Shown: in pieces, positions 1 through 12,484 of the stretch
How positions within the stretch are numbered: the stretch's first letter is position 1
Layout: the number at the start of each line of letters is the position of its first letter
Source: Paracyclopina nana
Lineage: Eukaryota; Arthropoda; Copepoda; Cyclopoida; Cyclopettidae
DNA: 64,000 bases
Reading direction: 5' to 3'
Assembly (NCBI GenBank): GCA_019096065.1
Contig: JAGUCH010000004.1
Span: forward strand, 4,960,001-5,024,000
The notes under the pieces: model-generated
Told to the model about the DNA's origin: nothing
The model's input: the letters and a program-made list of their open reading frames with translations, nothing else
Database searches by the model: none
Position numbers and translations under genes: made by a program

Positions 1-342
1 CCAGCCCAAAAGTAGTGAACTGTCCCTTATTTTTAGAAATACTCCTCAAAAACTTGGTAATATCTTTGAATCTGGGGCTTTGAAAATAGGTATCTGTAGA
101 ATTGCATATCTTTTAAATTAAAAGTAGTTTAGAGAACCAAGGAGAACCAAAAGATATTGCACCTCTAATCAGAGAACCAGCCAATTTTGATTGTGAGCCC
201 ACCTAGACAAGGCAGTTCTCAGCCCACCATGGCTTCGACTAAAATCCGCTAGTAGGAATATGGCTCTTCTAGTTTCTCTCTATTACACCCAACAGTAGCG
301 AAAATAAAAATTGTTTACATTTCTGGAATCTCGCGAAATCGT
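1..342. other. non-coding, nothing recognised
   Basis: AT-rich sequence ahead of the hAT-type element at 343. No open frame of note, no RNA gene and no repeat recognised. Confidence 0.5.
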
Positions 343-786
343 CAGGGTGACCAGATGTGGCTATTTATAGCTAAAGTGGCTATTTTTGACCCGTGTGTGG
401 CTACGGAAATTTAGCCCGAATAGCCATAGCCATTTGTGGCTTTTTTTAAAAAGTCCGAAATTTTGATATTTTTACTTAATAAACGCTTGAAAATCATCAA
501 AAAAGCAGGGGCAAAAATGAAATTTGCAAAAATGGCTGACTTTTTCAAAAATCTTTTGCCATCATTATAAGAAGATAATCATAAGTAAATACATGATTTC
601 ATCCACAACAATTCCCAAAAATGGTAAAATTTTTTATAATAACTAATTTTATCATGAAAATTCCTAAAAATGTGGCTATTTTTTACCAATTTGTGGCTAT
701 TTTGAGCAATTTTTCTGAAATAGCCAAACGTGGCTATTTTAGGGGAAAATCTGGCTACAACCCACTCAAATTTTCTGGTCACCCTG
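343..786. mobile_element. non-autonomous hAT-type element (MITE), 444 bp
   Basis: The ends are a 13-bp perfect terminal inverted repeat, CAGGGTGACCAGA at 343-355 and its reverse complement at 774-786. Both sides carry the same 8-bp target duplication, GAAATCGT (335-342 and 787-794). An 8-bp duplication with CAGGG ends is the signature of hAT transposons. The interior is non-coding and repeats the motif GTGGCTATTT several times near both ends, as expected of subterminal transposase-binding motifs. There is no transposase, so it would depend on a copy elsewhere. The perfect duplication and TIRs suggest a fairly recent insertion. It lies about 125 bp beyond the GPCR stop codon. Confidence 0.9.
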
Positions 787-910
787 GAAATCGTTAGAGG
801 GTAAACTGACTAAATTGGGCTCGAATGCACCAGCTACGTTTGAACAAAAATGGGAAAAATGAGTTACGAAAGGGTTGAAAATCTGACGCTTTAAACGACC
901 TACTTTCATT

Positions 911-3900
911 CTAGAGTACAACGTAAATGAGAAAATTGAGTGAAGAATTGACGACAATGAGGGCGTGAGACAATTGCTTGACGTAAAACATCCACACTGG
1001 AAAGTCGTCGTCGCTATAAATTAGCTCGTACACCGTGGGGATGAGCTTCCAAACGTGGCAAAATAGGAAGAGCCAAACAATCATGAGTGAGATCCTCGTG
1101 AGCCGATTCTCCCTTCGCCTGCAAACCGGGCTGTTGCTCCGTCTGAGTCGAGTGTTGTTGGCCAAGGACATTCGACGGCCTCGTTTCAACGAGGCTGTCG
1201 AAGCAACGTCTTCAGCACTCCCGTGTTTGATGCCGGAATCCAACTCAACCTGTTCAATATTCCGATTTTCCTCGTTTGAGTTCCGGCCCGAATGTGAAGA
1301 GCTTGAAGAGGAAGCTCGCTCGTGAGATCTCGAAAAACGAACGCACAATTTGTGGCCCTCTCCACTTTTCCTTCTCGTATCGCTGCGATTGGTTTCTATT
1401 TCATGCTCTGACGTTGGTGACCTTTGGCGGCCTCGGCGAATGTATGTGATGAAGAAATTCGGCTGAAATTTGAAGTGGGATAACGCTATTAGCGGTCACA
1501 TTGCTATCACGACCGCAAGCTCAACCTTTTATAAAAGGTCGTGCCAAAACTGGTAACTTTTACGTTTTATTCCATGTCAAGTGCTCGCTCAGGTTTCTCA
1601 GGAAACTTATGCTAGAGTACCAGTATCTTGGTTAATGTTATCATTTCCCTCTCCATTTGAAGCCTACGTTCGTATCCGGTGATACTTTCATTGAAGTGCA
1701 GCTTGCGTAGAACTGATGATATTCTCGGCCTTAAGTGATAAATTTCAGCTACCAAGCTCTCTTTTGCCTCTTTGAGCCAACTTTTTGTTGCCTTCTGCCA
1801 AAATTTGGTAGTGCACTTTTTGCTATCTTTTTCATTAAAAGGTCAATTGGTTTTCGCTGCTTTTCAAAGATGCTGAGGTATCCCAGCCTGAACTTTTGTC
1901 CTAAAGCAATTCAATTACTTCCTCCATTCATTCTAATACCAAATTAAAGGTAGTTTATACGCAAGCAAGAGTTTTAAGTCAATAATCTAGGCTTCTAGGC
2001 TTCCGCCTCACCAATACCCATTATTTGTAGCATTTACCTGTAGCTGTTACCCCATTATCCCATATTTTTGCTCTATATTCTCTTTGCAGTAATTCAAGAT
2101 CACTCTAGTCACGTTAACATCTATGAGGCATAGTCTTTAATTGTAAGTTACCTTTTTACTGATTGATTTCAGCTCCAGGGCGATTGAAATGTTGAAGAAC
2201 ATCAATGCAATGAAGGGGAACAATGAGGCAAACAGAGAGTTGATGCCGATGCAGTAGATGTTGTAGTAATGTGCATTCTTCCTCAAAGGTGTAAAGTCCA
2301 CCGAAACTATTGATGAGTTGACCGTGACATTCATCATGACTTCGCTCCTCCAATCCCTTGTATCATTGCCTATGTCCGCACACTCCTGGTACATTTTCAG
2401 CTCCTGATTCTCCGAGAGGTACACACTATTTTTTGGCTCGTCAAAGTGTTCGTGAAAAAGTTCGCAGGTTATTCCGATTTGGTCAACTACAATCTTATTC
2501 ACAGGCTGCAGCTGAAAAGAACGATCATGGACAACTTTTTACTCAGTACGCCTGCTCAATTTTTTTGCGAATCATGGAGCCTTACCTCAAAAAATTTTGG
2601 AATGTAGAAGACGATTGGGAAGATGACGATGAATCCCAGATACAGTTTGAACTTTCCATCAGTGAAGTAGTCCGTACAACTGACGAGTTTGGACACGATG
2701 CAGATCCGGACGTATCTCTCCCAAGACATGACAATTGTGCAGTACACGGAGGACATCAGAGCAATTTGCACGAGCGGAAGGAGGAACCTCGACCAATAGG
2801 GGTAAGCATTTGCTTTGTAGCTTGGCCAAATTTGGGGCAGTGCCCACATCATGGCGCACAAAATCACAACCTAAAGGAAAGTTGATGTTTTATTCACCTG
2901 AAGTCTGTTTGTGTCTTTAAATTATGCTAAGTTTTAAAGGGATTGTTACTTTCTAATTAAGTAGTTCGTTTGCTTCCTCTTATATCCTGTAAGCGTATTC
3001 ATAGACTTGTACTGACAAGTGCTTTTGTGCTAGATTTCTGATGACATGTTTTGCCAGAGGGAGGAGGGTATAAGAATTAATGTTTTTCCTTGCTTTCTGG
3101 TACTGCTTTAATCTGGCAACTTCACATTTTAAAAACTTTCTGGTTTTATTGTCTAGGGGTGGTGCTAATCTACCTACCTTGAAAATCTACAAATATACAA
3201 ACTTGACCCCAATTGACCCTGAGGTGCGAATTCAAACCTTTGTGAAAGTTTGTATTTTAAAATTAATAAAGTACAAACTCAGTTTGGTGGTGTCAATCAA
3301 TTGATAGAATGCAAACTTGACATCAGTTGACCCCTAAGTGTGAATTCACACTTGTCAATGGGTTTCAAAAATAGTTTCTTATCAAACTGAGATGATAAAA
3401 ACGGCAGAATTGGAGAATTTGTATTTTCTGGTTTTAATTATTGCTCTTATGTATTGTTCATGTAAAAATGACAGATTAAGGTATAAAAAATATGTCTTTA
3501 AGGAAAGTTGATGTGCTGCTGCTTATTTTCTTAAGAAGTTGTGGGCATACCAGCTTATTAGTTAACAAAAAAAGTACTAATTAAAGTATCATCCAAATAT
3601 AGCCAAAAATGAAAGCTAATCTGATCGTTGAATAGGCTAATGAAGTTTCATTAAAATGCTGTTATTACGAATTATTCTTCTTCAATGCTTTATATAAAAA
3701 ATTGCCATAGATTACTTTGAAAGACCTTTTCAATGAACCTTTAAGAAGTCACAAAAAAATACATCAGCTGCCAAATTGAGAATTTTATCTGCCCCATTTG
3801 TGACAAATAAAGGTGTGAGCTGACAAGTTGGATCAAGTTTGCATTTTATTGATTATCCAGAGTTTGTGTAATACTAAATTATAATTGGCAAAATCACGCT

Positions 3901-5052
3901 AAGGTGTGAATTTTCGATTAAACATCATATTGTGTTAAGTTTGTAAGTTAGTAAATTTTCAAGGTGGCTATAGTATAGCCGCCGATTGTCTAGGCCAACT
4001 TTTAAGATGCTGCTGCTTCAAGCAAAGTTTTTATGAAGACGTTATCTTGGCAAAGATAGAAGTATTCGCTGTTTGTTAGTGTCAAATGGATTATCATCTT
4101 AACCTCTAGCTCTTAATTCATCCATGTTTTAATAGCTACAGCACTCTCTCGGCATTAATTATTTAGCACTAAGCATATTTTTAGGAGCATATGTAGTGTA
4201 ATTTTCCTTCTGCTTTCATAGCATGGTAGCCATCAAAACGAAGACGCTGAAGTGTAGATAAAGTGCCTTCCGTTGCACTTTCTTTCAGGAAAGAAAAACC
4301 TGTCATAAGTAGTCACAGCTAAAAAGATTCATATCCTCCGGTATCCTTTTCGAAATTTCGAGTACCGCCTAAATTCTGTAAAATGTTGCTCGGAAGATTT
4401 TAAGGTGAGGAGAAAACAGTGTAAATAATCCAATCACAATCACCCTTTGATGGCTCCTAAGGTCTGTCTATTTTGCTACAAATGTGAAAAAAGAAAAAGC
4501 AAGCCTCTTCAAATTCGAAAGAGCTTTCGTTATTGAATTTGAAGGTGAAGTGACATTTAAAATTTCAACATTTCAACTAAGCATGTCCCAGTTGTTCTGC
4601 TCAACCTTCTTTAAGAGAGCTTTTCTCATTTTTAAATGAAATGACTATCTGTGTCACTCTCAGAATATTTCCATGCTTTTCTCATTCCGATGTGCTAACG
4701 GCCATGGCAAGAATTGGCTTGAGTATACCAATATAATTAAAGCAGAGAAGACATTTGCTAATCTATATTCATTTTCAATCAGTTTCGTCGGGTGGTGTCA
4801 AAGGTCCCTCTTCAATCTTTTAATCCAGTTAGTGAAGTTGCAAATTGTCTCGAGCCTTCCTAGCATCTCTCTTGATGGATATGTGAAATGTTCATCCATT
4901 AAAGCACTTACCGCGAGGTCGTAGATTGCCAGGATCACAAGGAGCCTATGGAAGACTCTTCGAAACTTTTGCTTCGCAAAAATAAAGAGAGATGCCACAT
5001 TTGATATGATGCCGGCTATCGAAATGCTCAGTAGAAGGTAGGGATAAGTCAT
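911..5052 (-). CDS. class A (rhodopsin-like) GPCR, peptide-receptor type
   Basis: Four exons: 5052-4912, 2870-2586, 2511-2152 (or from 2505) and 1462-911, all in phase with GT-AG borders, giving about 445 residues. Exon 1 has TM1-TM2. Exon 2 has TM3-TM4 with the E/DRY-type motif as WERY. Exon 3 has a glycosylatable ECL2 and TM5. Exon 4 has a long Ser/Arg-rich third intracellular loop (over 100 residues), then TM6 and TM7. TM7 reads NSSLNFLIYVVL, close to the NPxxY-variant of FMRFamide-type receptors; I infer a neuropeptide receptor, ligand unknown. The stop follows TM7 directly, so no C-terminal tail is seen. TTTTTCAG lies directly before the ATG, so a 5' exon or trans-spliced leader is likely and the extracellular N-terminus is probably incomplete. 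Intron 1 (4911-2871) is about 2 kb with no exon recognised. Confidence 0.8.
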
Positions 5053-6852
5053 GCTGAAAAAGAGCTGGTGGATTTTCTCTGTGTTGCTTCTGTGATTCTC
5101 CCTGGAGCTTTGGAGACTAAACCGGATAAAACGCGATACCGGAGGAGACGACGCTTGCCATCAGGATTTCTCTCAGGGAGGCTTTCGTGCTCACCAAAAC
5201 CGGCGAGGTAAAACTCGTTCTTCTTTTATATTTTCACAAATACAATATGATTCTGAGATTTGTGAACATTCTCGTTGAAGGTTGGCGTACCAGACTGTTC
5301 AAAGTTGCCTGAGTCAGGTTGTGCCTTTTGCAGTTCCGAATTGATATCCTTTTTCCTAATCCTCGTACGTTCTTGCGAGACTTGATGGATTGTTGTTGGC
5401 AAATTGATCCGAATGAAAGTCGTGCTTTCATTCTTGATACATTCTAGCTTAATTTGGGGAAAAATGTGGTTGCATAAAAGAACAGTTTGTATATTAGCGG
5501 CTAATCCGATTTTTTGGAGGATTGAACTCGTTTTCGAGCTTTTTTAGGAGCTCTCCTCTTCTCTTTTGAGTCACGATTAGCTTAGCCGAGCCAGCAATTC
5601 TAGTGTTGCTCAAATATTTACTGTCTTCAGAAACAGAAGGTTGCCTTTTCACGGCTTCATAAAACTAGCTTTCTAACTTTTGCTTAGAACTGGGTAATTT
5701 TAGATCTTTTCTGATGGCTCTGCGGTTATAGTGCGTGTGTTGAGAACTCGTCGTCAGAAATGGAAGCAAATAAGATCTTGTGTTTGCGTAGCCGCAATTT
5801 TTAAATTGCAATGGCGGAATGATGTAAAGAACAGCTTTCCCTTGTTTAGTTCATCTTTTAGTGGCTAGCAAGTTTTTTCCAGTTTTTTGCGGCTCTATGC
5901 TGAAGACTTTGGTACTTACCTCCAAGCCGAAAGTGTTAGAAGGCATACTGTTTTGCAAGCCCTTGCCATTTTGCGAAAAAATGCCCTCTAAATGGGGCAT
6001 GAAACGCATTTTTCCCTTGAAAAAGGTAGAAGGAGCCATGTTCAAAACAAGCCATTATGCATTATTTGCTTCGTGTTTTATTATTAAAAAATTAGCTCTT
6101 TGCGTAATTTTCATTATGTAGGCCATGATCGCATAATGGAAGTAGCATCAAGCTCATCAACGGATCTAATCACGCATGTTGGAATGCTTGATCACAGCTA
6201 TCACTAAGTCGGCCTTTTTCATGGATGATCAAGTCACAAGCAATCCAAGCCTGCTTTTTCATTCCTCTAAATTAAGGCTTGAATCTTCTATCCAAATATT
6301 TTCGGTTTAGTTTTGGTGGGGTCGATTTTTGAATTTCATGGCCTCAGGAACTCTTGTAGTGGTTGTCAAAAAGGAGTCCACAAAGTAATCAACAATCTGT
6401 CACAAGGCAAAACTGACGAATGACGTGATCAGAAAAAAAATTAACTGGGCTTTCGGGTGATTTCCCATTTACCCATTCACAAGAGGGGGTTAAAAATCGG
6501 CTCATCAAATCAGGACATAAAATTTTGACAGATTAAGAAAAAAGACGTTTAGATACTGGGGCTAGCATTTTTTCTTGCTTTTAAAATGCTATTTACTATT
6601 AATTGCTATTAACTAAATAAGCTAGAGCACTGTTACAAGTATGCTATCATTCTCTTAGTATTGTGCCAAGATGGGCCATAATTGAACTGTCCTCTCCTTT
6701 GATAACTCTCGTACGTATGAGTACAAAAAATCATCATACGAAAAAAAGCAAAACCTCCTTTCTGTGCGTTATACATTTTTCGCTCGAAAAAATACATTCT
6801 GTTTACATAACAAAAAAGTAGATCTTCCTTCGAAACGAGAAAAACGACGTTA
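5053..6852. other. intergenic, possible 5' exon region of the GPCR
   Basis: Downstream of the four-TM gene and upstream of the GPCR start. A short minus-strand ATG frame near 5163 could belong to an upstream GPCR exon, but I could not join it in phase. Otherwise AT-rich sequence with no gene, RNA or repeat recognised. Confidence 0.4.
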
Positions 6853-7753
6853 TTAGTCCACAGTGACGTACACAAGATTATCGCGATTTCGCACTTTTCT
6901 CCACAGCTTGAAAACGAAGCACCAGCAAATTGTGTACAAAACTGCCAAAAATAATGGCACTAAGCAAATTAGCATTGTTCCTGCCCCGACATCGTTTTCA
7001 TCTTCTTGTCTCTTCATTAAGATGTTGATCACTAGTCCGAAAAGCACGAAGCATCCACCTATGTGTATGGAGTACGCCACAAGCCAGACCACTAAGCTGC
7101 ATGACAAGGCATAGAACACTCCAAAGACGAGTATCAAGTTCACCACAAGCCCAAAAACTGCAAAGAAAACTTTCACGCTTAAAAAAAGTTTCACCGCGCA
7201 GTCTTCTTCCACTTTTAGTTTTAAGCAAGAGGAATTCTGTACTCCTTTGCTGTCACTTTCTTCGGCAGTTATGATTGTGGCTAGATAGAAATGTTTTGGT
7301 TTTTTTTTTTGGATTTTTTTATTCAATGGCATTTGCCACTTGAGCTTTGCAGATTCCTGCAAATCCCTTAAAGCTAGATTTGAAGAATAGGATTCAATTG
7401 AAGTGAAAGCGAAGCAAAATTGCCCTTGAAGTTTAAGGCCTTTCTTGTCGACAAAAATATTGCTTCATTCGGAAGAAAGCTACAAATACTAGCACGTTGT
7501 GTTACACACCTGAGCCCAAGAGTTGAAGTGTGATACCATTGACCCCGTTCAATATCCTGTAAAATGGACATACCAAAGCCTCAGTACAGATGTGAAGGAA
7601 TGATTTTTCTGGCATGTCTGGCTCTAATATCCTTTCTGTCAAGAGGTACGCCGAGACCAATATACCAGCTGTATGAAGCAGTGAAAACACCACACCAATA
7701 AGTAGAACTCTGCATGATGTTTGGCTGGCTAAAAGCAATTGAGTTGCCTTCAT
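6853..7753 (-). CDS. four-transmembrane protein of unknown function
   Basis: Two exons, 7753-7510 and 7373-6853, join in phase (GT-AG intron of 136 bp) to give 254 residues. Hydrophobic segments: one in exon 1 (about residues 16-40) and three in exon 2, close together near the C-terminus. Between the first and second lies a long hydrophilic stretch with a lysine-rich patch encoded by an A-rich tract. The arrangement recalls small four-TM families of unknown function in arthropods, but I do not recognise a defining motif. There is no signal peptide apart from TM1. The end is cytosolic and basic. Confidence 0.65.
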
Positions 7754-10687
7754 AGTTTTTTTCTGCCCAAGAATATCAGTCCACTTTGTCCATTTTCATT
7801 GAATTGTAGTGAAAGTCAAACACTGAAAGCAGCATCAGCAGCAACAGCTCAAATGCTCTGCGAGATTTTTTGGCACCTCAAAAAAGCAGCTGCAGCTTTT
7901 CCCATCATCACAAACTACTCAAATGTTTTAGAAGTACAGATGTTTTCCTCTTCTTCTCCTTTTTTGATTGAAAGTGAACGGTGCTGTTGCAGCTATGTAC
8001 GTATAAGCTAGGAGTCGAGTGCTCTCGTAACTTTAGTGCTCTATTGATGAAATTATTCCCTGCCTCTTTTTTTTCATTTTTGACCTTGAGGCCTTGCTCT
8101 GAGGTAAATAAATACGGCATGCACCGTATATGCTGCTATTCACTGCGGGAGGATGTTTACAGAAATATTATAGGCCAAGACACGATATGTGAGTATGACA
8201 CCTCATTTTTGATACAGCCTTTTCACTCTGAATGTACGCAATAATTAGCTGAGCATAAGTGTTTTATGTCGTTTTCCGTTTATGCTTCCTATTTGTGGAA
8301 TTTTAGCTGTTTTTATAATAAATCCACCAGAGATAGTAATAGCATTCGGACAAATGGTTTATGAACCTACTGATTTAGCACAAAAAAGTAGAAAAGTAAG
8401 TGAAGGAAATGCCTAAGATAAATTGTAATGGGTTTTACGGATACTTTCTTGTAAAATAATGTGGCGTTCATCTACGTCATCGTTCCTTAGCATAAAGAAA
8501 CTTATGATTTGACGAGTCCGTCTTGAAAGGCTTGAACATTTTCCTAGCATTAAGTAAAAAAAGATACTTGGTGGCCTGACAGGCCCTATTTGAGGCAGAA
8601 AATGAATGCTCAGTCGGTTTTTAAAAGTTGCTAGACAAATTAGGTTAGGTAAAGCTAGAAAGTCAAGAAAAAGTAGAGTAGATGAGCAGGGCATTAGTGT
8701 TAAAATTCGAGTGATCAGTTAACTATAATATCATTGCGATTTTTAACTAGTTGAAGTGTTACATATACTGTATGTGAAATCCAAGAAAAAACAGTAGTCC
8801 TATCGTAGACTTAAATTCAAACAGACTTCTAATAAAAATTGCCTTAAGTCAGCGTAAGACCAGTCATTAGCGTACAAATCGGGTAAGCAAGTTGGTCAAG
8901 TCAGAGCAGTAAATTGAGTAAAGAGTATAATAAACTCAGTTTGACTAACACCAACAAGTACTGACTAAAAAACGAGCGTATGCGTTTGGCCACTTAAACG
9001 CCTTGTATCTTGCCTTAAGCAAGAAAATGTCCCTGCTATTTCTTCTTCTGTCCCTCAAAATGATGAATGGATCTAAAAAAAACTTGGATTACAATTCTAG
9101 AATTTAAAATATGAGCTCTAAAAAAATTGTTTTCTTTTTTGAATTTCCCACTCAAATTGATGTGCAGTCTTGTTAGAGTTATCAGTATGGCTTTTGACAA
9201 CAATCGACTTTTTGTTTGGAAAAAAGCCGATTGCTCTGATTAACTCGACTTAAAGAAACCACATCTAAAACACTGTTATCAACAAAATTCACGTGCGTGT
9301 AAGCGCGCCTAGCAATACTTGATTGCTTGGTGTGAGCTTTGTTTTAAGCTCAGTTGCGGCGCTAGGGGGCGCTGCTAAAATTCGAACACCAAATATTGGC
9401 GTATGAAGCGGGTTCTGAGAAGTTTCTACTTTTTCTTGATTCTTTCATAAATAGTCATAGTATTAAAAGGTTAAATTACAATCTTTCCAACACCATTGAA
9501 GTAGATCAGACCCGAAAAAAGCAAAAAATCCAAAATATGGTCTCAAATTGCCATAAAAAAGGTTGTCATTCTCACTCACAAAAATGCAGACAAACGAATA
9601 TTCAGTCATTACAGATATCTTTAAGGAGTTATTTCTTTTCCCTTTTCGCTATTTATTGAGTGATGCAATACTTTCAGGAATTCACTGCAGAAAAAGTTCA
9701 AAATTGCAATTTAGGTTTAGTTTAGATCATTACGTAATCAAATGACTGTATGAGCGCCAAGCATCTAACGCCATCTGTGGCGGCTTCGAAAACTAAATCG
9801 GCGCAGTGCAAGCAATGAAGTATTGCTGAATTGCAAAAAAAATAGTGCTTCTGACTAAAAGTAAACAAAACGTTTTTTGGAATTGTTGGGAACAAAATGG
9901 CAAAGAAAGTGCTCATTTTGAGCTTGTAACAGCACAATTGATTCAAGGATTAGATTGGTACCATTTTGAGTAAGATTCTTGAAAGTCAAGGAATTTTGGA
10001 TCATGAGTCACATCATATCCAGACCTGAGCATGATGGATCAAATCAGAATAAATAGCCTTACTTTTTGTAGCTCTGCTCTGTGTGAGTTCAAAACAAAAA
10101 AGTTCATCTGGTGTGGGTTCAATAAAAATGGCCAATTTTTCAGCAAATAAGCCATTACTTGTAATAAGTTGAGGAAACAAAATTTTCTGGTAATCATGAT
10201 TGCCATGCTATAGTTGTTGTACTGGCATGGAAAAACTGGGAAAACGCAAGCCTTAAAGTAGCAATTTTGCAAATAGTTATTCTAAGAATTGGCTTTTCTG
10301 TAAACTTTATGACTATTTTTGGTTTTATCTGGCTACACTGAAGAAAGTGAGAGAGGGGAGAAGAAAAAGTGGGAGTGGGAAAGCAGATATGGATCGTTTA
10401 TTAAATGATTTTTAAAATTTTTCTTAACAAGAATGAGTTATGTTGGTGGGAAAAAAACTAAGATTTGTACCTGCACGAGCTAGAAATATGTGCTTATTGT
10501 GCAAATCGATGAATTTTGAAGAATCATTTGTTCAATGGCAGCATCTCTGCTAGCATGTGCCTGCCCACCGCCAAATGGCAGAATACGTAAGAAAGCTGTG
10601 AAATTAGTCTATTTCAGCAAAACTGAGCAAGCAGAGTGGCGCACCCTCTCTATTTATTGCCCTGGGTCAAGTTAAGCGCTCGCAAGC
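7754..10687. other. gene-poor intergenic sequence
   Basis: About 2.9 kb of AT-rich sequence with no convincing gene. At 8667-8694 it holds one copy of a 28-bp dispersed sequence that recurs with one mismatch at 11384-11411. No tRNA or transposase was recognised. Confidence 0.5.
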
Positions 10688-11283
10688 TAGGGTTGACTAA
10701 ACTAACTTTGGCCTGGATCAGCTGGTTATTTTACCGCAATTTTGAGCGCCGTAATTGCGATGCAATTGTCAACATAACAGCGATCAGCTGGTAATTGTAA
10801 TTCAATTTTTGCTATGTGCAAAAATTACTTCTGTAGTGGGTTTAAAGTAAAACTTACAGACCAAAATTCAAAAATGGGAGCATAAGAGCTTAAAATATCA
10901 AAAACAGCCCCTGAGATGACAAATAAGGCCAAAAATTAGGCCAACTTAAATTGCAAAGGTTTGGTTGACTTTACTCTTAAAGTTCCGCCGCTGCTTTGCT
11001 TGCCGAAATTGCACAGCAATTATCTGTAGTAGCTGATCCACTTAAATTGCAGCGCAATTACAAACAGCAGCTGAAATTATAACCGAAATTGCGCTGCAAT
11101 CAGGACCAGCTGATCCAGGCCTTTGTTTTACCTTCGAAACTTACGTTGGTTTAGTCAGTTCTAACGTAAAAACGAGTCTTACAGCAAGTAAAGCCGGCCT
11201 GCTAGGGCCAACTAAAATATTCTGCTAGGTCTATCATTAGTTGGTATTCTTTCTAAAGTTGCTTTAGTTTAGTCAATCCTAGA
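10688..11283. repeat. nested inverted-repeat (foldback) sequence
   Basis: A 17-bp perfect inverted repeat, GGCCTGGATCAGCTGGT at 10710-10726 and its complement at 11105-11121, lies inside a wider one: CTAGGGTTGACTAAAC near 10688 pairs with 15 of 16 bases near 11268-11283. The interior is rich in CAGCTG and AATTGC motifs in both orientations. There is no coding capacity. Probably a decayed MITE or foldback insertion; no target duplication was found. Confidence 0.55.
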
Positions 11284-11784
11284 GGCATCGACAACATAAC
11301 AGCGGCTCTTAAAAACTACGACAGCTAATAGAAATTTGTGGAGCTACGACAACTTTTTTCGTAGGGTTAGACAAGAAAGTTACGAAAAAGTAGAGTAGAT
11401 GAACAGGGCATAAAAACGCTGCTCGGACCCAAGCTGAACTCGTAGAGTGGCAGTCAGCAACGGATTCACTTTTCCTTTTGACAATTTTTTCCATACCTTA
11501 AGGTATTCTTAATACATGAACAGGGCATGAGATAAGGCAATTTCGGGGGCTTTATCTTGAACGCAGGTACTTTTTCTCATAGTCTCAATTACTTGAATAA
11601 CGTCGCTCGGGAACGTAATGTTAGGATTGGAGCAGTTACACTTCAAAGGATTCAAAGTTCAATATAAGGTTGTTCGTTGTTGGCAACAGAAAAATCTTTG
11701 AAAAATTTTTTGATAGCCCAAATCTTTGTTCTAATAAGAAATGAAGAAAACGAAGGAATTGAAGTTTATTAGATGATCAGTTTC
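11284..11784. other. intergenic, dispersed repeat copies
   Basis: Holds the second copy of a 28-bp dispersed sequence (11384-11411; first copy 8667-8694) and a shorter copy of its end at about 11516-11530. No gene seen before the saposin-like stop codon. Confidence 0.45.
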
Positions 11785-12411
11785 TTATGGGCAAGCTTTG
11801 AGTGCTGTACAAATAGCTGTTGGATCACCGTAGTTTGCAATGATGGCTTCAATGATTTGAGGCACTGCGTTGTCAATAGCATTTTTGCATTGGGTGTTGG
11901 CATCGACATTATTTGGGAAGATTGTGTCACAAGCCTTCTTAAGAGAATCGGCCACCTGAAAAAGTCAACCAAAACGAGGTTGTTAAAGTGCAGATTTTGG
12001 TAACGTTTTAACCAACTAGTCAAAATCGCTTGAAATTGCAACGTATGAGGCTTTTTTTAACACCATTCTGGCCGAATAAAGCCTACTGTCGCGTAAGTTT
12101 TATTATTTGAGTTTAGAAAGCCTTACTGCTTGTTCGTTAGTTGGGTCTGTGATTTGGTCTTCAATGTTCTTGACAAACATTTTGCAGAGGTTGCAATTGA
12201 TGGCATTTTTTTCTATAAATGGAAAAAAAATTTTCAATGGCTGATCCGATTAATTTTCCGAGCGTACACGAAATTGTGCTAATGGGATTATTTTTATTAG
12301 ACGTTGCCAGTAATTCACGAATGAATTACTGTAAATAATTGTATTGTTACCTGAAGGCAAGGCAAGTGATGCGGCAACAGCCAAAGCAAGGATTAAGAAA
12401 AGCGACTTCAT
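11785..12411 (-). CDS. small secreted saposin-like (SapB) protein
   Basis: Three small exons, 12411-12351, 12212-12127 and 11955-11785, join in phase to 105 residues. Residues 1-18 are a clear signal peptide (MKSLFLILALAVAASLAL). The mature protein of about 85 residues has six cysteines in the SapB order: a CxxC pair near the start, two single cysteines in the middle and two at the end (ICTALKACP). Saposin folds bind or disturb lipids. Single-domain secreted members include the amoebapores and nematode caenopores, which are antimicrobial, and lysosomal activators; which role applies here is not shown. A TATA box lies 66 bp upstream. The exons are too short to stand out as open frames, so the gene is easily missed. 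Confidence 0.85.
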
Positions 12412-12476
12412 TGTTTTATACGCTGTTCAGTTTGTGATGATCCCTAGAGAATGGCAAGATGTCTTTAATCTGCTTC

Positions 12477-12484
12477 TTTTTATA
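12477..12484 (-). promoter_or_regulatory. TATA box of the saposin-like gene
   Basis: Minus-strand TATAAAAA, 66 bp upstream of the ATG at 12411. The same octamer precedes the M12B protease gene at 31138. The position fits a start site about 30 bp downstream and a short 5' UTR. Confidence 0.6.
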
